A stretch of DNA of 15,917 nt, taken from contig DBMG01000065.1 in assembly GCA_002304785.1 (NCBI GenBank), positions 1 through 15,917 of the forward strand. The letters are read 5' to 3'. Source of the stretch: Candidatus Accumulibacter sp. UBA704. Lineage in GTDB: Bacteria; Pseudomonadota; Gammaproteobacteria; Burkholderiales; Rhodocyclaceae. The position numbers and the translations under genes are program-made. Positions within the stretch are counted from its first letter, which is position 1. Each line of letters starts with the position of its first letter. Shown here piece by piece: positions 1 to 5,508 of the stretch. The notes under the pieces were generated by a model. It ran no database searches and was not told the origin of the DNA. It saw only the letters and a program-made list of their open reading frames with translations.

Positions 1-1029
1 AAATCGGCACAGAACCTGAAGAAGCTTATCGACGAAGGCATCCTGATCCGCGACGCAAAACCCTGCTACTACGCCTATCGTCTTGTGATGGGTTCGCATG
101 TGCAGACCGGCCTGATCGCTGCAGCCTCCGTTGCGGATTACGACACCAACCGCATCCGCAAGCACGAATTCACCCGCCCGGACAAGGAAGATGACCGCGT
201 GCGTCAGATCGAGGCGCTCAACGCGCAGACCGGACCGGTCCTGCTCGCCCATCCGGACAGCGACGAAGCCGAGAAACTGATCGCCGCGGCTACTGCCGGC
301 ACGCCGATTGCGGACGTCACCGCCGACGACGGCATCCGCCACACCGTCTGGCTGATCGACGATGACTCGACGATCGCCCGCATCAGCGCGGTGGTCGGCG
401 CGATGCCCAATCTCTACATCGCCGACGGCCACCACCGCTCCGCCGCCGCGTCCCGGGTTGCCGCCGCACGGCGCGGCAAGGGCCAGCCGGAATCGGCCGA
501 ATACTTCCTGGCGGTGATTTTCCCGGCCCGCCAGATGCGCATCCTGGACTACAACCGCGTGGTGCGCGACCTCAACGGCCACTCGGTCGATTCATTCCTC
601 AAAGCTGTCGGCGAACACTACACCATCACCCCGTCCGAAAAACCCGTGCACCCCGAGCGCACCGGCGTGTGCGGCATGTACCTCGCCGGCCGCTGGTACC
701 ACCTCGCCGTCAATCCGGACCTCGTGCCGGTTGCCGATCCGGTACGCCGCCTCGACGTATCGGTGCTCTCCGACCAACTGCTCGGCCCGATCCTGGGTAT
801 CGCCGACCTGCGCCGGGACACGCGCATCGACTTCGTCGGCGGGATCCGCGGTTTGCCGGAACTGGAACGGCGCGTGAACAGCGGCGAGATGGCCGTCGCC
901 TTCGCCATGCATCCGACGCAACTCACCGAGTTGATGTCGGTCGCCGACGCCGGCGAAGTGATGCCGCCGAAATCGACCTGGTTCGAGCCGAAGCTGGCTG
1001 ACGGCCTGGCATCGCACGTGCTCGACTGA
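1..1029 (+). CDS. DUF1015 family protein, C-terminal part (5' end outside window)
   Basis: The frame is open from the first base, so this is the last 342 residues of a longer protein; the ATG/GTG codons near position 85 are internal. The sequence fits the DUF1015 family: a conserved region around visible residues 52-62 (RIRKHEFTRPD), the family hallmark IADGHHR at about residues 140-146, and a C-terminal segment rich in charged and small residues (MPPKSTWFEPKL). No signal peptide or membrane segment is visible in this part. The family's biochemical function is not established to my knowledge. The conserved Asp-Gly-His-His-Arg cluster looks like an active site, but that is inference. The gene ends before a hairpin terminator and converges with the FMN reductase gene, so the two are separate transcription units. 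Confidence 0.88.
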   Translation, partial: KSAQNLKKLIDEGILIRDAKPCYYAYRLVMGSHVQTGLIAAASVADYDTNRIRKHEFTRPDKEDDRVRQIEALNAQTGPVLLAHPDSDEAEKLIAAATAGTPIADVTADDGIRHTVWLIDDDSTIARISAVVGAMPNLYIADGHHRSAAASRVAAARRGKGQPESAEYFLAVIFPARQMRILDYNRVVRDLNGHSVDSFLKAVGEHYTITPSEKPVHPERTGVCGMYLAGRWYHLAVNPDLVPVADPVRRLDVSVLSDQLLGPILGIADLRRDTRIDFVGGIRGLPELERRVNSGEMAVAFAMHPTQLTELMSVADAGEVMPPKSTWFEPKLADGLASHVLD

Positions 1030-1046
1030 CGATCTTCCGTCGCAAT

Positions 1047-1090
1047 GACGCCCCGAGCGGCCGCCACGGCGCTTCGGGGCGTCTTATTTT
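1047..1090 (+). terminator. Rho-independent terminator after DUF1015 gene
   Basis: A perfect 10-bp stem, GACGCCCCGA (1047-1056) with TCGGGGCGTC (1074-1083), encloses a GC-rich loop and is followed by TTATTTT. The T tract favours + strand termination. The minus-strand gene ending at 1099 runs into the same hairpin, so it may work in both directions, though without a good T tract on that side. Confidence 0.8.
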
Positions 1091-1098
1091 CAGCGTGT

Positions 1099-1638
1099 TC
1101 AGCGTCCTGCCGGCAGGAACGGCAAGGCCAGATCGACAGCAAGCGCGATCCGCTTTTCCAGCGCCGGGCTGGTGATCCGGTAATTGGTGAAATCCGCCTC
1201 GGTGGCATAAACCCCAAGCGGCAACGTCAACGCCTGCTTCATGGCGAACAGTGGCCGCATCTGCTGATCGATCATCAAGCCGTGCAGCGGACTTCCCCCG
1301 GTCGCTGCAAGCAAGGTCGGCGTCCCGGCCAGCGCATCCATGCCCATGAAATCGATGAAATGCTTGAACATCCCGGTATAGGTCGCGCTGTACACCGGGC
1401 TGCCGGCAATCAGCACATCCGCCGACTCGATAGCGGCCAGATGTCCCAGGATTTCCGGCGGCAGTTCGCTGCGCTGCAGGCACGCGCCCAAGGACCGCCC
1501 GAATTGTGCGATTTCCAACACCCGGGGCATTATTGTTCTATATTCACCAAGCTTTGCCACGAGCGCTTCGCACAGCGCCAGGGTACGTGATGGCCGTTGC
1601 AGGCTGCCGCAGAGCACCGTGACATTGAGTCCGGACAT
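1099..1638 (-). CDS. NAD(P)H-dependent FMN reductase (SsuE/MsuE-like flavodoxin fold)
   Basis: Predicted 179-residue cytosolic flavoprotein of the NADPH-dependent FMN reductase family. Visible features are the N-terminal beta strand and phosphate-binding loop (VTVLCGSLQRPSRT, residues 6-19), the flavin-binding GSPVYSATYTG (79-89), and an ATGGSP loop (112-117). This pattern is shared with SsuE/MsuE, which supply reduced FMN to two-component alkanesulfonate monooxygenases. No monooxygenase or sulfonate transporter lies beside it, so the physiological partner is unknown. The frame is open to 1731, but I place the start at the ATG at 1638-1636: an AAGGAAAGG sequence lies just upstream on this strand and the family's first strand starts six residues in. 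The extra upstream residues are not family-like. No convincing promoter was found. Confidence 0.88.
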   Translation of the reverse strand: MSGLNVTVLCGSLQRPSRTLALCEALVAKLGEYRTIMPRVLEIAQFGRSLGACLQRSELPPEILGHLAAIESADVLIAGSPVYSATYTGMFKHFIDFMGMDALAGTPTLLAATGGSPLHGLMIDQQMRPLFAMKQALTLPLGVYATEADFTNYRITSPALEKRIALAVDLALPFLPAGR

Positions 1639-1842
1639 GTTTGACACCCTTTCCTTATCCAAAAATTTCGTATTGTGGCAAATATCGGGCCAGCAAGGCT
1701 GCCGCAACATCGCGTAACTTCTCGACTGCAATGGGCTTCAAACACTGCGCCATCAGCCGGCCCCTGCCACCCGAGACGCTTGCGGAACACATCCGCACGG
1801 ATCGATCGGCCAGTCAATGATCGCCGAACGGAGGAATGGCAC
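1639..1842. other. Gap with no recognised gene upstream of the FMN reductase gene
   Basis: This is the first part of an approximately 550-base stretch (1639-2187) lacking any protein family I recognise. Short open frames exist on both strands, but none combines a ribosome binding site with a plausible sequence. One plus-strand frame runs open to a stop at about 1820 and could be a gene remnant, but I cannot identify it. The minus-strand promoter of the FMN reductase gene must lie here; I see no clear -35/-10 pair. Confidence 0.5.
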
Positions 1843-1852
1843 TTTAATTGCT

Positions 1853-1874
1853 TTGTTTCACCTGCATCAAACAA
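1853..1874. promoter_or_regulatory. Imperfect dyad (FNR/Crp-like spacing) before the 53-codon ORF
   Basis: TTGTTT (1853-1858) and AAACAA (1869-1874) form an inverted repeat centred at 1863.5. Nested inside at the same centre is TTCAC-N4-ATCAA, with one perfect and one degenerate half of the FNR consensus TTGAT-N4-ATCAA. A TTTAAT sequence at 1843-1848 could be a -10 box, which would put the dyad over the transcription start like an operator. The dyad touches the Shine-Dalgarno sequence of the following ORF. This is a suggestion only. Confidence 0.25.
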
Positions 1875-1886
1875 TAGGAGCAAACC

Positions 1887-2048
1887 ATGGACGCCGAAGA
1901 ATTCCTCTCGATCATGACAATAGGCGCAGTCGCGCCCTATGCCTTGGAAGCCGCGCTCGGATGGATCAGCCGCACATTCAGGAGCACGCGTGGTGCAAAT
2001 GCACCAACATGGTTCCGTCTTCAGCGCAATTGTACGCATTCGGCATGA
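1887..2048 (+). CDS. Putative small protein, 53 residues, possible membrane segment
   Basis: Unrecognised small ORF. ATG at 1887 follows AGGAG (1876-1880) at six bases, one of the better ribosome binding sites in the window, and the frame ends at TGA 2046-2048. The product starts with acidic MDAEEF, continues with a hydrophobic stretch at about residues 6-27 (FLSIMTIGAVAPYALEAAL and on to GWI) containing one Glu, and ends with a basic tail (SRTFRSTRGANAP onward). That fits a single-pass small membrane protein or an amphipathic helix. The last 15 residues have less convincing composition, so it may be truncated or spurious. A dyad lies directly upstream, and a weak GTAGGCG/CGCCTAC hairpin (2052-2058/2075-2081) lies downstream without a T tract. 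Confidence 0.4.
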   Translation: MDAEEFLSIMTIGAVAPYALEAALGWISRTFRSTRGANAPTWFRLQRNCTHSA

Positions 2049-2118
2049 TCCGTAGGCGCACCCGCTTGCTCCCACGCCTACATGGAGGCACACGCACACC
2101 ATATTTTCATCCAAAACG

Positions 2119-2146
2119 TTGACTTGCCTCCGATCCCACGTATAAT
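2119..2146 (+). promoter_or_regulatory. Strong sigma70-type promoter for tRNA-Val
   Basis: TTGACT (2119-2124) and a perfect TATAAT (2141-2146) are separated by 16 bases. The following GCGGGCC is a GC-rich discriminator, a pattern associated with stringent control of stable RNA promoters. The predicted start is near 2153, about 35 bases before the tRNA. It is the only strong promoter seen upstream of thrS, so readthrough from it may feed the translation cluster. Confidence 0.85.
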
Positions 2147-2187
2147 GCGGGCCTTCTTCGTTGTCGCAGGCAGCTCGGCGACATAGA

Positions 2188-2264
2188 AGGCGCGTAGCTC
2201 AGCTGGTTAGAGCACCACCTTGACATGGTGGGGGTCGTTGGTTCGAGTCCAATCGCGCCTACCA
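2188..2264 (+). tRNA. tRNA-Val (anticodon GAC)
   Basis: A complete 77-base cloverleaf with encoded CCA. Acceptor stem AGGCGCG/CGCGCCT is perfectly paired, D stem is GCTC/GAGC, and anticodon stem CCACC/GGTGG encloses loop TTGACAT, giving anticodon GAC. The T arm is GTTGG-TTCGAGT-CCAAT with one G-T wobble pair. It reads GUC and GUU valine codons. It has its own promoter and is followed directly by a terminator. Confidence 0.97.
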
Positions 2265-2271
2265 AATTTTT

Positions 2272-2300
2272 AAAGCCAGAGCGAGTCTCTGGCTTTTTTT
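2272..2300 (+). terminator. Rho-independent terminator between tRNA-Val and thrS
   Basis: A 10-bp stem AAAGCCAGAG (2272-2281) / CTCTGGCTTT (2287-2296) with loop CGAGT is followed by a T-rich tract. It lies eight bases after the tRNA and ends 17 bases before the thrS start codon. There is no room for a conventional promoter between it and thrS, so it either leaks or is controlled. Confidence 0.85.
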
Positions 2301-2317
2301 ATTTCTGGGGTTGCAAG

Positions 2318-4234
2318 ATGCCGGTCATTACACTGCCTGACGGATCACAACGGGAGTTTGGCCAACCGATCACGGTTGCCGAAGTCGCACAAAGCATTGG
2401 CGTCGGACTGGCCAAAGCGGCCCTGGCCGGCAGGGTCGACGGCACTCTCGTCGACACGACCTTCTTGATCGACCGGGATGTCGCTCTGGGTATCGTCACC
2501 GACAAGGATCCCGAGGGCGTCGACATCATCCGTCACTCGACCGCGCACTTGCTGGCCTACGCAGTGAAGGAGCTATTCCCTGAAGCCCAGGTCACCATTG
2601 GCCCGGTCGTCGAAAACGGCTTCTACTACGACTTCGCGTTCAAGCGCCCCTTCACGCCGGAAGATCTGACGGCGATCGAGAAGCGTATGGCCGAACTGGC
2701 GAAGAAAGACATCCCGATCCGCCGCGAAGTCTGGAATCGTGACGAAGCCACGGCCTTCTTCAAATCGATCGGCGAACACTACAAGGCCGAACTGATCGCC
2801 GCCATCCCGGAAGGACAGGAAGTCTCGCTCTACCGCGAAGGCGATTTCATCGACCTCTGTCGCGGCCCGCACGTCCCATCCACCGGCAAGCTCAAGGTCT
2901 TCAAATTGATGAAAGTGGCCGGCGCGTATTGGCGCGGCGATCACCGCAACGAGCAGTTGCAACGCATCTACGGCACGGCCTGGGCCAAGAAAGAGGAACA
3001 GGAATCCTACCTGACCATGCTTGAGGAAGCCGAAAAGCGCGACCATCGCCGCCTCGGCCGCCAGCTCGACCTCTTCCACCTGCAGGATGAAGCGCCCGGC
3101 ATGGTGTTCTGGCACCCCAAGGGATGGACCGTCTGGCAGCAGGTCGAGCAGTACATGCGCCGCGTCTACCAGGACAACGGCTACCAGGAAGTGAAGTGCC
3201 CGCAAATTCTCGATCGCACACTGTGGGAAAAATCCGGTCATTGGGCGAACTACAAGGACAACATGTTCACCACCGAGTCGGAGAAGCGCGACTACGCGAT
3301 CAAGCCGATGAACTGCCCGGGCCACATCCAGGTCTTCAACACCGGCCTGCGCAGCTACCGCGACCTGCCGTTGCGCTACGGCGAATTCGGCTCCTGCCAC
3401 CGAAACGAGCCGTCCGGCGCTCTACACGGCATCATGCGTGTGCGTGGCTTTACCCAGGACGATGGCCACATCTTCTGTACCGAGGATCAGATCCAGTCCG
3501 AGGTCACCGCTTTCAACGCCCTCGTTCGCAAGGTCTACGCGGACTTTGGCTTCCACGACATTGCCGTCAAGCTGGCACTGCGCCCCGAGAAACGAGTTGG
3601 CTCCAATGAAGTCTGGGACAAGGCGGAAGTCGCCCTGCGCGAAGGCCTCAAGGCCTCCGGCCTGGAATGGGAAGAACTCCCCGGCGAAGGCGCTTTCTAC
3701 GGCCCGAAGATCGAGTTCCACATCCGCGACGCCATCGGGCGGTCATGGCAATGCGGAACCATCCAGGTCGATTTCTCCATGCCCACGCGGCTTGACGCCG
3801 AGTACGTCGGCGAGGACAACGCGCGCCACACGCCGGTCATGCTGCACCGCGCAATCCTTGGCTCGCTCGAGCGTTTCATCGGCATCCTCATCGAAAACTG
3901 GTCGGGCGCATTGCCGCTCTGGCTGGCGCCGGTACAGGCCGTCGTACTGAACATTTCCGAAAAGCAAACCGAATACACGGAAAGTGTTGCACAAACACTA
4001 CGCGCAGCAGGCGTACGTACCGAGTGCGATTTGCGAAACGAGAAAATAACCTATAAAATACGCGAACATAGCTTGAACAAGCTGCCCTACCAGATCGTCA
4101 TAGGCGACAAGGAAATGGCAGCCAATCTGGTTGCCGTGCGTACACGCGGCGGTCAGGATCTCGGACAGATGACCGTCGAGACACTGATCGAGCGGCTTCA
4201 AAATGAAGTCGCTGCGCGAAGTGGCACGGCTTAA
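2318..4234 (+). CDS. thrS: Threonyl-tRNA synthetase
   Basis: A 638-residue class II synthetase, close to the E. coli enzyme's length, that charges tRNA-Thr in the cytosol. It has an N-terminal TGS domain (about 1-61) and an editing domain with the HxxxH motif at H73/H77 and partner C181/H185 that clear Ser-tRNA-Thr. The catalytic core has the three zinc ligands C333 (MNCPGH), H384 (DDGH) and H510 (VMLH), motif 2 CHRNEPSGALHG at 360-371, and a C-terminal anticodon-binding domain from about 537. I chose ATG 2318 because it begins the TGS domain (MPVITLPDGS); the frame is open upstream, but only through the tRNA and terminator. The Shine-Dalgarno sequence is weak (GGGG at 2307-2310). It heads the cluster and is followed by infC after 26 bases. 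Confidence 0.97.
   Translation: MPVITLPDGSQREFGQPITVAEVAQSIGVGLAKAALAGRVDGTLVDTTFLIDRDVALGIVTDKDPEGVDIIRHSTAHLLAYAVKELFPEAQVTIGPVVENGFYYDFAFKRPFTPEDLTAIEKRMAELAKKDIPIRREVWNRDEATAFFKSIGEHYKAELIAAIPEGQEVSLYREGDFIDLCRGPHVPSTGKLKVFKLMKVAGAYWRGDHRNEQLQRIYGTAWAKKEEQESYLTMLEEAEKRDHRRLGRQLDLFHLQDEAPGMVFWHPKGWTVWQQVEQYMRRVYQDNGYQEVKCPQILDRTLWEKSGHWANYKDNMFTTESEKRDYAIKPMNCPGHIQVFNTGLRSYRDLPLRYGEFGSCHRNEPSGALHGIMRVRGFTQDDGHIFCTEDQIQSEVTAFNALVRKVYADFGFHDIAVKLALRPEKRVGSNEVWDKAEVALREGLKASGLEWEELPGEGAFYGPKIEFHIRDAIGRSWQCGTIQVDFSMPTRLDAEYVGEDNARHTPVMLHRAILGSLERFIGILIENWSGALPLWLAPVQAVVLNISEKQTEYTESVAQTLRAAGVRTECDLRNEKITYKIREHSLNKLPYQIVIGDKEMAANLVAVRTRGGQDLGQMTVETLIERLQNEVAARSGTA
4031..4059 (+). promoter_or_regulatory. 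Candidate internal promoter in thrS for infC
   Basis: TTGCGA (4031-4036) and TAAAAT (4054-4059) are separated by exactly 17 bases, in an AT-rich patch inside the otherwise GC-rich thrS coding sequence. The predicted start near 4066 would give a leader of about 195 bases ahead of infC. E. coli infC is also served by promoters inside thrS, so the location is precedented. Confidence 0.5.
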
Positions 4235-4247
4235 TTTTTGTCAGGAC

Positions 4248-4263
4248 AAGGAGCGAAACCATC
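4248..4263 (+). promoter_or_regulatory. Shine-Dalgarno plus non-standard AUC start codon of infC
   Basis: AAGGAG (4248-4253) sits seven bases before ATC (4261-4263). No ATG, GTG or TTG in frame lies near it; the next in-frame candidate is GTG at 4312, which would remove 17 conserved N-terminal residues. Rare AUU/AUC/AUA starts on infC are known to let IF3 repress its own translation by rejecting non-canonical start codons. Confidence 0.88.
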
Positions 4264-4782
4264 GCACTGCAAAAGTCGCATCGCGTCAACGAAGAGATAA
4301 ATTCCCCGGAAGTGCGCTTGATCGGCGTCGAAGGAGAAACACTCGGGATCATGAGCGCTCGGCAAGCGTTTCATTTGGCAGAAGAAGCTGGAGTGGATCT
4401 GGTCGAGATTGCTCCGCTGGCGCAACCTCCGGTTTGCCGAATCATGGATTACGGCAAATTCAAGTACCAGGAACAAAAGCGCCAGCATGAGCAAAAGCTC
4501 AAGCAGAAGCAGGTTCAGGTCAAGGAAGTCAAACTGCGCCCGGGCACGGACGAAAACGACTACCAGATCAAGCTGCGCAACATGACGCGCTTTCTGCAGG
4601 AAGAAGACAAGGTCAAAGTCACCCTGCGCTTCAGGGGCCGCGAAATGGCCCACCAGGAAATCGGCATGCGCCAGATCGAACGTATCAAGACCGATTTGCA
4701 GGACTTCGCGACGGTCGAGCAGATGCCCAAGATGGAAGGCCGCCAGATGGTGATGATCCTGGCGCCGAGCCGCAAGAAGTAG
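4261..4782 (+). CDS. infC: Translation initiation factor IF-3 (AUC start)
   Basis: A 173-residue IF3 when started at AUC 4261, close to the roughly 180-residue E. coli protein. It binds the 30S subunit, blocks premature 50S joining and proofreads the start codon and initiator tRNA. The N-terminal domain includes HRVNEEINSPEVRLIG (7-22). The family signature CRIMDYGKFKYQEQ (59-72) leads into the charged Lys/Gln-rich linker (about 73-92), followed by the C-terminal 30S-binding domain (KLRPGTDENDYQIK onward). A start at GTG 4312 would delete the conserved N-terminal strand, so it is rejected. The gene lies 26 bases after thrS and 93 bases before rpmI, the standard thrS-infC-rpmI-rplT order. Autoregulation through the start codon is inferred from the well-studied E. 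coli case. Confidence 0.96.
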   Translation: MALQKSHRVNEEINSPEVRLIGVEGETLGIMSARQAFHLAEEAGVDLVEIAPLAQPPVCRIMDYGKFKYQEQKRQHEQKLKQKQVQVKEVKLRPGTDENDYQIKLRNMTRFLQEEDKVKVTLRFRGREMAHQEIGMRQIERIKTDLQDFATVEQMPKMEGRQMVMILAPSRKK

Positions 4783-4875
4783 TTTTAGCAGTTGCAGTAC
4801 CCACAAGTGGTATCGGGTTAACAAGCGCTTCCGCCGGAAGACACCTGCTGCCATGTCTATAAACAGGAGCATTAA
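4783..4875 (+). promoter_or_regulatory. Candidate L20-responsive leader of rpmI-rplT
   Basis: This 93-base spacer has several potential pairings: CTTCC-GCC-GGAAG (4828-4840), AGACA/TGTCT (4839-4843/4854-4858) with a ten-base loop, and loop bases CTGCT (4845-4849) complementary to AGCAG (4787-4791) just after infC. Together these could form a pseudoknot. In E. coli, L20 represses rpmI translation through a pseudoknot spanning infC and the rpmI start. Equivalence here is inferred from position and pairing only. Confidence 0.4.
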
Positions 4876-5073
4876 ATGCCCAAGATGAAGACCAAAAGTG
4901 GCGCCAAAAAGCGCTTCAAGGTCAGTTCGAGTGGCCGCATCAAGCGCAGCCAGGCGTTCAAACGCCACATCCTGACCAAAAAAACGACCAAGGCCAAGCG
5001 TCAGTTGCGCGGCATGACCGGAGTGCACGACTCCGACAAGGCCATGGTTCACGCCATGATGCCTTACGCATAA
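4876..5073 (+). CDS. rpmI: Ribosomal protein L35 (bL35)
   Basis: A 65-residue, highly basic 50S protein, the same length as E. coli L35. It starts with the family signature MPKMKTKSGAKKRFKVSSSG, has a Lys/Arg-rich rRNA-binding body, and contains HILTKKTTKAKRQLRG (31-46). ATG 4876 follows AGGAG (4865-4869) at six bases. The stop TAA (5071-5073) runs into the AAGGAG of rplT, indicating coupled translation of L35 and L20. Confidence 0.97.
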   Translation: MPKMKTKSGAKKRFKVSSSGRIKRSQAFKRHILTKKTTKAKRQLRGMTGVHDSDKAMVHAMMPYA

Positions 5074-5084
5074 GGAGACGATAA

Positions 5085-5444
5085 ATGCCCCGAGTAAAAC
5101 GTGGTGTAACGGCGCGCGCGCGCCACAAGAAAGTACTTGCCCAGGCCAAGGGTTACCGCGGTCGCCGCAAGAATGTATACCGCATCGCCAAACAGGCGGT
5201 GATGAAGGCCGGTCAATACGCCTATCGTGACCGCCGCCAGAGGAAGCGTCAGTTCCGCGCTTTGTGGATTGCCCGTATCAACGCGGCGGCCCGCGAAGTC
5301 GGGCTGAAGTACAGCACCTTCATGAACGGCCTGAAGAAGGCCCAGATCGAAGTCGACCGCAAGGTTCTGGCAGATCTGGCCGTTTTCGACAAGCCGGCCT
5401 TTGCAGCTCTGGCCTCGCAGGCCAAGGCACAACTCGGCGTTTAA
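5085..5444 (+). CDS. rplT: Ribosomal protein L20 (bL20)
   Basis: A 119-residue 50S assembly protein, one residue longer than E. coli L20. The basic extended N-terminal arm (MPRVKRGVTARARHKKVLAQ) threads into 23S rRNA, and AKGYRGRRKNVYRIAKQAV (21-39) and RRQRKRQFRALWI (50-62) are typical of the family. The globular C-terminal domain carries the rRNA/mRNA binding function. The start is fixed by TAAGGAG spaced closely ahead of ATG 5085, overlapping the rpmI stop. In E. coli, L20 is the translational repressor of the rpmI-rplT pair; the leader before rpmI would be the target here. A strong terminator begins 16 bases after the stop. Confidence 0.97.
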   Translation: MPRVKRGVTARARHKKVLAQAKGYRGRRKNVYRIAKQAVMKAGQYAYRDRRQRKRQFRALWIARINAAAREVGLKYSTFMNGLKKAQIEVDRKVLADLAVFDKPAFAALASQAKAQLGV

Positions 5445-5460
5445 CTGTACGAGAGCAAGA

Positions 5461-5488
5461 AAAAGGAGGCTCTTGCCTCCTTTTTTTT
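5461..5488 (+). terminator. Rho-independent terminator/attenuator between rplT and pheS
   Basis: AAAAGGAGGC (5461-5470) pairs with GCCTCCTTTT (5475-5484) around a TCTT loop, followed by further Ts to 5488. pheS starts 20 bases later, with no space for an ordinary promoter. Upstream AGAGC (5452-5456) can alternatively pair with GCTCT (5469-5473), and GCAAGA (5455-5460) with TCTTGC (5471-5476); either would disrupt the hairpin. Confidence 0.88.
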
Positions 5489-5508
5489 CTGATAAAGCGT
5501 TGAATCCC

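Noticed and set aside
2052..2081. GTAGGCG/CGCCTAC inverted repeat considered as a terminator of the 53-codon ORF
   Set aside because: The loop is 16 bases and there is no T tract, so it is too weak to call a terminator.
1530..2114. Minus-strand open frame (194 codons) covering the gap and the start of the FMN reductase gene
   Set aside because: Cys- and Arg-rich with no family resemblance or ribosome binding site, and it overlaps the well-supported FMN reductase N-terminus in another frame.
2225..2317. Upstream extension of thrS to a start inside tRNA-Val
   Set aside because: It would run the protein through the tRNA 3' half and the terminator hairpin, and adds residues foreign to the TGS domain. 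ATG 2318 gives the normal N-terminus.
2573..3400. Minus-strand open frame (275 codons) opposite thrS
   Set aside because: Overlaps thrS completely and shows no family features; thrS catalytic and zinc residues are all present on the plus strand.
4231..5052. Minus-strand open frame (273 codons) opposite infC and rpmI
   Set aside because: Leu/Ala/Phe-rich complement of the charged IF3 and L35 sequences; covers two certain genes and their regulatory spacer.
5401..5508. Upstream extension of pheS into the end of rplT
   Set aside because: The added 36 residues read through the terminator and have no PheS character; ATG 5509 matches the family start.
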